Of a stretch of DNA of 7,816 nucleotides, positions 1-4,939 are shown piece after piece; within the stretch, counting starts at the first letter, position 1; every line of letters begins with the position of its first letter. A model generated the notes under the pieces. It was not told the DNA's origin. It made no database searches and saw nothing but the letters and a program-made list of their open reading frames with translations. This DNA is from RGIG3159 sp034927685 (GTDB lineage Bacteria; Bacillota; Clostridia; Oscillospirales; Oscillospiraceae), in assembly GCA_034927685.1 (NCBI GenBank), contig JAYFPO010000038.1, forward strand, positions 1 through 7,816, written 5' to 3'. The position numbers were made by a program, and so were the translations under genes.

Positions 1-32
1 GCTCGCCGCCTGCCATATGGCAGGCGGCGAGC
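1..32. repeat. Perfect 32-base palindrome at left edge
   Basis: Bases 1-16 are the exact reverse complement of bases 17-32, centred on CATATG, so either strand could fold into a hairpin with a stem of about 14 bp and a 4-base loop. No T-run follows on the plus strand. On the minus strand the following bases lie outside the window, so it could be the stem of a minus-strand terminator whose T-run is cut off. Base 1 is the window edge, so the repeat may extend further. Confidence 0.85.
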
Positions 33-44
33 GCGAGTATGTTG

Positions 45-95
45 AAAGCAACGGGGTCGGCAAGCCGGATGGGCGCCGATCCCGTTGCTTTTTTT
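45..95 (+). terminator. Strong Rho-independent terminator, plus orientation
   Basis: AAAGCAACGGG (45-55) pairs exactly with CCCGTTGCTTT (81-91). The stem continues inward through a G-T wobble (56/80) and TCGGC/GCCGA (57-61/75-79), giving about 17 bp closed by a 13-base loop. A run of seven T (89-95) follows. The T-run marks the plus strand as the terminated strand, so it would stop transcription entering from left of the window. Read on the minus strand, the stem is followed only by TTTC, so it would be a weaker stop for the DUF1638 operon, whose last gene ends at 129. Confidence 0.85.
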
Positions 96-128
96 GCATT
101 TTTCGCGCGCGGTCGGATCAAATACGCG

Positions 129-791
129 CTAATCCGCCGAGGTCGGAACCAATTGCTCCAGTCGAATGGGCGTTCCGGCCGGGACGCGGAGAAATCGCGT
201 CTCTTCCCAGGGGCCGGTCAGCAAGTCGCGGAGGTACTGCACGTTTGCCGCCAGTACCGTGTGCTTCAGCTTCAGCGCATCTGCGATTCGCTGTGTTTCC
301 GGCAGCAGGGATGACAGCTCGCAGCACCCGGTATCCAGAACACACAATTGCCGGTAGTTGGCGAACATCAGATCAAAGATTTCCTGTCCGATCCTGGGGC
401 CGTATTTCTGAAACGCGTATTCATGCTCCGTCCAGATGTTCCGTTCGCCGTCCAGCCAGCCTTTGGACATGAAATAGCTGGGCATTTTTTGTGTGACTTC
501 ATGACGGCGGCGATAGCCCATCAACAAGGAGATGCAGTCGTCCACTTTCGGCAGAATCAGCTCGCAGTGCGGCGTGAGTCCCACCATGGCGTTGCCGCAA
601 AACCCAAATCCCAGCAATACCCGATCGCATTGCAGCGCATCCAACTGTGCCTGCAGCGCGTCCGTCAACCGCCTGGGCACGTTGTGCAGGCCGGAATCCA
701 GTTCGTGGACCGGATAGCAGCAGCCCGTTTCCCGCATGGCGCGCTGAAGCTCCAAATGGATCGTTTTGCAGCTAATGATCTCCGTTCTCAT
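129..791 (-). CDS. DUF1638 family protein, cysteine-rich, corrinoid-operon partner
   Basis: A 220-residue protein that reads as a member of DUF1638, a family of unknown biochemical role that recurs near corrinoid methyltransferase genes in methanogens and anaerobic bacteria (family knowledge). Visible features are GFGFCGN (residues 61-67), LPKVDDC (80-86) followed by a small-residue stretch, and LDTGCCE (152-158). There are about ten cysteines, including C24-C25, C65, C86, C150 and C156-C157, which could bind metal or be redox active. No signal peptide or membrane segment is seen. I chose ATG 791 over an upstream ATG at 821 because AAGGGAG (800-806) sits 8 bases before it. This start overlaps the end of the GntR gene by 20 bases, suggesting translational coupling. 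Stop is TAG. It is the last gene of the minus operon. The family call is fairly firm; function is unknown. Confidence 0.82.
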   Translation of the reverse strand: MRTEIISCKTIHLELQRAMRETGCCYPVHELDSGLHNVPRRLTDALQAQLDALQCDRVLLGFGFCGNAMVGLTPHCELILPKVDDCISLLMGYRRRHEVTQKMPSYFMSKGWLDGERNIWTEHEYAFQKYGPRIGQEIFDLMFANYRQLCVLDTGCCELSSLLPETQRIADALKLKHTVLAANVQYLRDLLTGPWEETRFLRVPAGTPIRLEQLVPTSAD

Positions 792-1518
792 TTTGATCGC
801 TCCCTTGCGCATTGTTGACAAAGCCCGAGGTGCCGCGCAGAACGCCGTAGGGCGGCAGGCGGAAATCCTTTTCGAACCGAATCGGATGTCCGTTCTGGCG
901 TCTCAGATACTTTTTAATCAGAAGGAGCGGCGAGCCCGGCGCGCAATCCAGAGCCTGCGGCAGGACCCCATCCGCAGAAACGGCGGCAATCTCGATCTCG
1001 GTGTAGACGTCGAAGGACACGACCTTCCTGGCTGTGACGTCCGGCAGAACGGCAAAGCGGAGCTCCGCCTCGACGGACGGATAGCCGCGGTCATAGGGCA
1101 TATACCTGACGGTATAGGCATAGGGGACGGTATCGTCATAGAGAATGTTGGAGATGGCAATGACAAGTTTTTCCTGCGTCAATTGCAGCGCGGACGTGAT
1201 CTCCGCATCCGGCTGAATGACCGAAATGTCCTTGAGCTTATATCGCCCCTGTTCCGCATGATCGGTCAGAGTCAGCGTATACTCGTTATGCTGCGGCGTA
1301 CTGACAAAATAACCCCTGCGCGGCCGCGAATAGACCAACCCCTCGTTGGTCAGCTTTTGCAGGCTTTTTCGTACCGTCTCACGACTGGCACTGAAACGGG
1401 CGCACAGTTCATTTTCCGACGGAAGCATATCGCCCGGATGAAAGCTGCCATCAAAAATCTCTTTCCGCAATTCCAACTGAATCATTGCGTAGACCGGCAT
1501 ACTATCATGCTTGCCCAT
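772..1518 (-). CDS. GntR-family transcriptional regulator, HutC/UTRA type
   Basis: A 248-residue regulator. Residues about 7-75 form the GntR winged helix-turn-helix: PSENEL (33-38), SRETVRKSL (45-53), NEGL (58-61) and the wing GYFV (69-72). The remainder, about 90-240, fits the UTRA ligand-binding fold of the HutC subfamily, with motifs such as FEKDFRLP near the C-terminus. Length is normal for the subfamily. ATG 1518 is chosen because GAGGT (reverse complement of 1524-1528) lies 5 bases upstream. An ATG at 1500 lacks a good site, and an in-frame extension to 1677 would run through the corrinoid gene. It overlaps the upstream corrinoid gene by 14 bases and the downstream DUF1638 gene by 20. 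It probably binds the TGTACA-type sites at 2473-2493 and responds to the pathway substrate or a product (inference). Stop is TAG. Confidence 0.9.
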   Translation of the reverse strand: MGKHDSMPVYAMIQLELRKEIFDGSFHPGDMLPSENELCARFSASRETVRKSLQKLTNEGLVYSRPRRGYFVSTPQHNEYTLTLTDHAEQGRYKLKDISVIQPDAEITSALQLTQEKLVIAISNILYDDTVPYAYTVRYMPYDRGYPSVEAELRFAVLPDVTARKVVSFDVYTEIEIAAVSADGVLPQALDCAPGSPLLLIKKYLRRQNGHPIRFEKDFRLPPYGVLRGTSGFVNNAQGSDQNENGDH

Positions 1519-2173
1519 GAGATACCTCGGCGGAAATCCGCATGCAAAACTGTAAGGTTTCCATGGGGTCCAGGGTACTGTCGTCCGCTTTTCGAATCGG
1601 CTCGCCGGGCGTAATGCAGCCGCCGCCGACCAGAATGGACAGGCCTTCGCGGAGACCGACGCGCTCCAGCGCGTCAATGGTCTGCAGCATATACTCCTGG
1701 GAATCGTGCAGCAGTCCGCTCAACAATAAAATTTTCGGCTGATACTGCCGGACCGCGGAAACAAAGTCCTCCGGCTTTACATCCACACCGAGATCAATTA
1801 CCTCAAAGCCGGAAGCACGCAGCACGGTTACAATAATGTTTTTCCCAACGTCATGAATATCCTCATGGACGACACCGATGGCCACACGGCAGGCGCTGTT
1901 CTGCAGGCGGTCAGAGGACTGATACTGGAAGATATTGAGCGCAGCACGGTAGATAATCCCGGATACAATCAGATCCGCGATGAAATAGTCGCCGCGTTCA
2001 AACAGTTCGCCGGCTTTTTTGATGCCGGCATTCAGATAAGGAAGTACGTCGCAGTAACTGCAGCCGGAGATTGCCAGTTCTCTCGAAATGCGCAGAACCC
2101 GCTCTTCGTCCAACTGCATCATGGCTTCCGCCAATTCGGTTCCAAGTGTGGAACCAGTTTCAATTTCAGACAT
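1505..2173 (-). CDS. Corrinoid (B12-binding) protein, diverged paralogue
   Basis: A 222-residue MtgC/MttC-like corrinoid protein. An N-terminal helical cap domain (about 15-90) precedes a Rossmann-type cobalamin-binding domain with D105-x-H107-x-x-G110 (H107 is the expected lower cobalt ligand), S152-x-L154 and G183-G184. Such proteins carry a methyl group on cobalt between methyltransferases. Compared with the corrinoid protein at 3423-4061 it is diverged: the residue before the binding motif is E104 rather than G, SGLLHDS replaces SGVLTLA, and near the C-terminus KADDSTLDP stands where the other has GADAWAINP. Start ATG 2173 has AGGA 8 bases upstream. It is first in a minus-strand operon with the GntR and DUF1638 genes and has no methyltransferase beside it on that strand. 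It could be a carrier for another enzyme or a corrinoid-state sensor for the regulator; neither is shown. Confidence 0.9.
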   Translation of the reverse strand: MSEIETGSTLGTELAEAMMQLDEERVLRISRELAISGCSYCDVLPYLNAGIKKAGELFERGDYFIADLIVSGIIYRAALNIFQYQSSDRLQNSACRVAIGVVHEDIHDVGKNIIVTVLRASGFEVIDLGVDVKPEDFVSAVRQYQPKILLLSGLLHDSQEYMLQTIDALERVGLREGLSILVGGGCITPGEPIRKADDSTLDPMETLQFCMRISAEVSHGQA

Positions 2174-2221
2174 GGAACCATTCCTTTCCCGTTTGCCGCT
2201 TCTATGGCGTTCTCGTCTTTC

Positions 2222-2250
2222 ATTTTAGTTGATATTCTAAAAAAATGCAA
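2222..2250 (-). promoter_or_regulatory. Possible promoter of the minus operon
   Basis: On the minus strand, TTGCAT (reverse complement of 2245-2250) and TAAAAT (reverse complement of 2222-2227) are separated by 17 bases with a T-rich spacer. The -10 matches the sigma-A consensus at five of six positions; the -35 keeps only TTG. The implied start near 2215 leaves a leader of about 40 bases before ATG 2173. No TGTACA-like operator overlaps it. Confidence 0.4.
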
Positions 2251-2325
2251 CCAGACAATTCTACGACGTCCAGCTCTATTTGCGGGGCGCGGGATTGCGG
2301 CGATGTCTGCGCCGGGGAAAGCCCG

Positions 2326-2357
2326 CCGGGCATCCCGCGACAGCGCGCGGTGCCCGG
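2326..2357. repeat. GC-rich imperfect hairpin in the divergent region
   Basis: CCGGGCATC (2326-2334) pairs with GGTGCCCGG (2349-2357) with one G-T wobble. After a C-C mismatch, CGCG (2336-2339) pairs with CGCG (2344-2347) around the loop ACAG. The whole is a 32-base stem-loop of 13 pairs. No T-run follows on either strand, so it is not an intrinsic terminator. It lies upstream of both predicted promoters. A smaller CGGG/CCCG hairpin (2313-2325) sits next to it. Function unknown. Confidence 0.6.
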
Positions 2358-2424
2358 AGAATCCTGCACAGGAACAAAAAATAAGCAAGTTGCACATAAT
2401 TTGGAATAGTAATTGGAGATTCTT

Positions 2425-2559
2425 ATGAAAAATATCAATTCTATTGACAAGGGAAAAACTGGGGTGTACTCTTTGTACATACAAGATGTACATATCAATG
2501 AGAGGCCGCGATGTGTCTGGCCGGCAGAGCGCGTCCGCCGCAATTGGACGCCGGAATAA
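2425..2559 (+). CDS. Possible small ORF of 44 residues, doubtful
   Basis: ATG 2425 is preceded by GGAGA (2415-2419) at 5 bases and is followed by 43 codons before TAA 2557-2559. The first half reads like ordinary protein (MKNINSIDKG at the N-terminus). The last third is arginine- and proline-rich and looks like translated non-coding sequence. I recognise no family. It overlaps the predicted promoter and operators at 2444-2493, so if that promoter is right this ORF would not be on the operon transcript in full. Most likely chance, but a leader peptide cannot be excluded. Confidence 0.15.
   Translation: MKNINSIDKGKTGVYSLYIQDVHINERPRCVWPAERVRRNWTPE
2444..2472 (+). promoter_or_regulatory. Predicted promoter of the methyltransferase operon
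   Basis: A perfect -35 box TTGACA (2444-2449) is followed after exactly 17 bases by TACTCT (2467-2472), a weak -10 matching consensus at three of six positions. The surrounding 2371-2500 stretch is clearly more AT-rich than its neighbours. The implied start point is near 2479-2481, giving a leader of about 110 bases before the first gene. A weak -10 suits a regulated promoter. Confidence 0.55.
2473..2493. promoter_or_regulatory. Putative GntR/UTRA operator cluster
   Basis: TTGTACATACAA (2473-2484) is an inverted repeat TTGTA-CA-TACAA, followed by the palindrome ATGTACAT (2486-2493). The cores TGTACA at 2474 and 2487 are 13 bases apart, and another TGTAC begins at 2465. TTGTATATACAA-like palindromes are known operators for HutC-subfamily regulators such as Bacillus TreR (family knowledge). 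The sites lie on the predicted transcription start, where a bound repressor would block initiation. Assignment to the regulator at 1518-772 is inferred from its position. Confidence 0.5.
2531..2551 (+). promoter_or_regulatory. Hairpin in the predicted operon leader
   Basis: GCGTCC (2531-2536) pairs with GGACGC (2546-2551) around a 9-base loop, in the predicted 5' leader about 37 bases before the first start codon. CCGG at 2521-2524 could compete for pairing with the 3' arm. There is no T-run, so it is not a terminator. It might affect mRNA stability or be chance in GC-rich DNA. Confidence 0.3.
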
Positions 2560-2575
2560 AAGCAGTATTTTAGAT

Positions 2576-2583
2576 GAGGTGAT
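2576..2583 (+). promoter_or_regulatory. Ribosome binding site fixing a TTG start
   Basis: GAGGTGAT matches eight consecutive bases of the anti-Shine-Dalgarno complement and lies 5 bases before TTG 2589. This supports the TTG as the true start of the methyltransferase, which also brings in the conserved N-terminal GEKIN motif. Confidence 0.8.
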
Positions 2584-2588
2584 CGAGA

Positions 2589-3398
2589 TTGATTGTAATC
2601 GGTGAAAAAATCAATGGCGCGATTCCGTCCATGGCTTCCGCGATACAAAATCGTGACGAAGCGCGGATTCAGGAAATTGCCGTGGCGCAGAGCGAGGCCG
2701 GCGCGGACTATCTGGACATCTGCGCCGGGTCGGAGCCGGAAAAAGAATATGACACGCTGTGCTGGCTGCTCGACACGGTGCAGCCTGTCTCAGAGGTACC
2801 AATCTGCATTGACAGTCCAGATCCCCGCATGCTGCTGCGCATTCTCCCACGGATCCAGAGGCCGGGGATTATCAACTCGGTTTCCGGAGAAGGGGACAAG
2901 TGCGAGCTGCTTTTTCCGTTTCTCCGGGATCATGCAGACTGGAAGGTGATTGCGCTGACCTGCGACAACAGCGGAATTCCATCGGAGCCGGAAAAGAAGG
3001 TGGAGATTGCCTGCAGGCTGATCGAGAAAGCGGCTGCCTACAATATTGCGCCGGAGCGGATTCTGATCGATCCGCTGGTCCTGTCGCTTTCCGCGGTCGG
3101 CGACGCCATGCTGACCTTCATGGAGGCAATCAGGCAGATCAAGGCACGTTATCCGCAGGTCGGCTACACCTCCGGCCTTTCCAATATTTCCTACGGGATG
3201 CCGGCGAGAAAGCTGGTCAACCAGAACTTCCTGACGCTGGCAATGTCCGTTGGGATGAACAGCGCCATTATGGACCCGCTGGACCGCGGCATGCGCGAGA
3301 CGGTGATGGCGGCGGAAGCGTTGCTGGGCAGGGACAGGTATTGCAGGAATTACAATAAGGCCTACCGCAAAGGTCTGATTGGGCCTGTGAAAAAATAA
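2589..3398 (+). CDS. Methyltetrahydrofolate:corrinoid methyltransferase (MtgA/AcsE-like)
   Basis: A 269-residue cytoplasmic enzyme of the pterin-binding (DHPS-like) TIM-barrel family. It should move a methyl group between a methyl-corrinoid protein and tetrahydrofolate; in demethylating operons the direction is towards methyl-THF. Seen in order: GEKIN (5-9), AGADYLDI (37-44), D75 in CIDSPD, N96 in NSVSGE, D161 in IDPLV, and N199 in SGLSNISYG. D75, N96 and N199 coincide with the pterin-site residues D75, N96 and N199 of Moorella AcsE, and D161 with its D160. Length is usual for the family (MtgA, MtqA, AcsE). The start is TTG, supported by GAGGTGAT 5 bases upstream. It is first in the plus operon, 24 bases before the corrinoid gene, and probably controlled by the operator cluster at 2473-2493. 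The substrate of the partner methyltransferase cannot be deduced from it. Confidence 0.92.
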   Translation: MIVIGEKINGAIPSMASAIQNRDEARIQEIAVAQSEAGADYLDICAGSEPEKEYDTLCWLLDTVQPVSEVPICIDSPDPRMLLRILPRIQRPGIINSVSGEGDKCELLFPFLRDHADWKVIALTCDNSGIPSEPEKKVEIACRLIEKAAAYNIAPERILIDPLVLSLSAVGDAMLTFMEAIRQIKARYPQVGYTSGLSNISYGMPARKLVNQNFLTLAMSVGMNSAIMDPLDRGMRETVMAAEALLGRDRYCRNYNKAYRKGLIGPVKK

Positions 3399-3422
3399 AG
3401 GCACAAAAAAGGGGGAAGGATC

Positions 3423-4061
3423 ATGGCGGATTACCAGAAGATGCTGGACGCGATGGCGGAATTGGAGGAGGACGACATCCTCGACGCGGCAAGGGAAATC
3501 ATGGAGAATGGAGGGAAGGATGCGGGGCAATGTATGAAGGCCTGCCAGGCCGGTATGGACATCGTGGGCAAACGGTTTGAGACCGGCGAGTATTTTGTCG
3601 GCGATTTGGTCTTTGCGGGCGATCTGATGTCACAGGTCATTGAGATCATCAAGCCTGCATTGGCGGAGGATTCCAGAGAGAGCTACGGCAAAATGATACT
3701 CTGCACGGTCAAGGGAGATTTGCATGACATTGGCAAGAATATTGTCAAGGCAATGCTGAACGCGGGAGGGTTCGAGGTTGTCGACCTGGGAATTGATGTG
3801 GCGCCGGAAACCATTGTGGAGGAGGCAAAAAAGCAGAACATTACCATCGTCGGCCTGAGCGGCGTATTGACGCTGGCCATCGATTCCATGAAGGACACCG
3901 TAGACGCATTCCGGGCAGCCGGGCTGCGGGAGCAGGTACATATTATCATCGGCGGCAATCCCACTTCGGCGGACGCTTGCCGTTTGGTCGGGGCGGACGC
4001 CTGGGCGATCAATCCACAGGATACGGTGGCAGCCTGCCGCAATTGGTCAATCGGCGCCTGA
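3423..4061 (+). CDS. Corrinoid protein (MtgC/MttC-like methyl carrier)
   Basis: A 212-residue methyl carrier. The N-terminal B12-binding cap (about 5-85) includes FETGEYFVGDL (52-62). The cobalamin domain (about 90-212) carries D99-L-H101-D-I-G104 in KGDLHDIGKN, with H101 the expected lower axial cobalt ligand, then S146 in GLSGVLT, G177-G178 in IIGGNP and a GADAWA segment near the end. Length and motif order are normal for MtgC/MtqC. ATG 3423 is preceded by GGGGGAAGGA. It sits between the THF methyltransferase (24 bases upstream) and the M55 gene (22 bases downstream), so it is the likely shuttle between the MttB-like enzyme at 4940 and the enzyme at 2589. It keeps the canonical features that the minus-strand paralogue has partly lost. 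Co(I) reactivation would need an activator not encoded here. Confidence 0.95.
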   Translation: MADYQKMLDAMAELEEDDILDAAREIMENGGKDAGQCMKACQAGMDIVGKRFETGEYFVGDLVFAGDLMSQVIEIIKPALAEDSRESYGKMILCTVKGDLHDIGKNIVKAMLNAGGFEVVDLGIDVAPETIVEEAKKQNITIVGLSGVLTLAIDSMKDTVDAFRAAGLREQVHIIIGGNPTSADACRLVGADAWAINPQDTVAACRNWSIGA

Positions 4062-4070
4062 CCCGCGCGA

Positions 4071-4076
4071 AGGGGG
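4071..4076 (+). promoter_or_regulatory. Ribosome binding site fixing a TTG start
   Basis: AGGGGG lies 7 bases before TTG 4084. No ATG or GTG nearby would retain the N-terminal SDIEG metal-binding motif, so the TTG is taken as the start of the M55 gene. Confidence 0.65.
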
Positions 4077-4083
4077 CAAAAAA

Positions 4084-4887
4084 TTGAAAGTATTTATTAC
4101 CAGTGACATTGAGGGCATCACAACCACCACGCTCTGGGATGAGGTGGATATCACCAACCATGCCGACAAAACCGCATTCCATGCCCAGCAGATGACGCGG
4201 GAGGTTGTAGCGGCCTGCATGGGCGCCATGGACGCCGGAGCCGATCAGATTCTTGTCAACGATGCCCACGACTGGGGGACGAACCTGGATGCGACGCAGC
4301 TTCCGGAATGCGCGGAGCTGATTCGAAGCTGGAGCGGGCATCCCTACGACATGGCCGACGGCTGCGATCCGAGTTTTGACGCCGCGCTGTTCATCGGTTG
4401 CCACTCGGCGGCAGGAAACGACGGCAACCCGCTGTCCCATACCATGAGCCGCAACCCTTACTACATGAAGCTGAACGGCCGGGAGTGCAGCGAATTTCTG
4501 CTCTACAGCTACGCCTGCGCGCTGGAGGGCGTGCCGACGGTGCTGGTCACGGGGGACAGGCGGCTCTGCGAGGACTATGCGGATTTGCACCCGCTGCTGC
4601 ACACCGTTGCGGTCAAGGAGGGAAAGGGCGGCTACACAAAATCCATTTCGCCGTCCCTGGCCTGTAAGAGAATCCGACAGGAGGCAACACTGGCGCTGCG
4701 GCAGGATCTGAGCCGGGCACTGGTGAAGCTGCCGGAGCACTATACCTTCGAAATCTGCTATAAGGAACACCCCATGGCGAACAAAATGTCCTATTACCCA
4801 GGCTTTGAGAAAATCGGTTCACACACCATCCGGATGGAGACGGACAGCCTGTTCGATATTCTGCGTGCCTGCAAGTTCGTGCTCTGA
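4084..4887 (+). CDS. M55 (DppA-like) zinc aminopeptidase
   Basis: A 267-residue member of peptidase family M55, whose founder is the Bacillus D-aminopeptidase DppA that cleaves D-Ala-containing dipeptides. Seen: TSDIEG (6-11; metal ligands D8 and E10), NDAH (59-62; H62), IGCH (104-107; H107), LSHTMS (117-122; H119, matching the catalytic His of DppA) and NGRECSE (131-137), with E137 in the position of the final metal-ligand Glu. The 18-residue gap from H119 to E137 equals that from H115 to E133 in DppA, so the active site looks intact. The usual Gly before this Glu is Ser136. No signal peptide, so cytoplasmic. Start is TTG after AGGGGG. It lies 22 bases after the corrinoid gene and 52 before the MttB-like gene. 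A role in releasing the amine substrate from a peptide or amide precursor is inference; the true substrate is unknown. Confidence 0.9.
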   Translation: MKVFITSDIEGITTTTLWDEVDITNHADKTAFHAQQMTREVVAACMGAMDAGADQILVNDAHDWGTNLDATQLPECAELIRSWSGHPYDMADGCDPSFDAALFIGCHSAAGNDGNPLSHTMSRNPYYMKLNGRECSEFLLYSYACALEGVPTVLVTGDRRLCEDYADLHPLLHTVAVKEGKGGYTKSISPSLACKRIRQEATLALRQDLSRALVKLPEHYTFEICYKEHPMANKMSYYPGFEKIGSHTIRMETDSLFDILRACKFVL

Positions 4888-4939
4888 CGCTGGCATTTCA
4901 GCAATTCCAGTCAGGTTCTAAAAAAGCGAGGAGGTTTCT

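Noticed and set aside
792..821. N-terminal extension of DUF1638 to ATG 821
   Set aside because: AAGGGAG at 800-806 is correctly spaced for ATG 791, and the extra ten residues lie within the end of the regulator gene without family resemblance.
1519..1677. N-terminal extension of the GntR regulator to ATG 1677
   Set aside because: The extra 53 residues are the out-of-frame reading of the corrinoid gene's 3' end. GAGGT before ATG 1518 fixes a normal-length protein.
2281..2400. GC-rich stretch as a cobalamin riboswitch
   Set aside because: On neither strand could I find the B12-box pattern or the conserved core with its GCCACTG element. The pairing seen is a simple hairpin.
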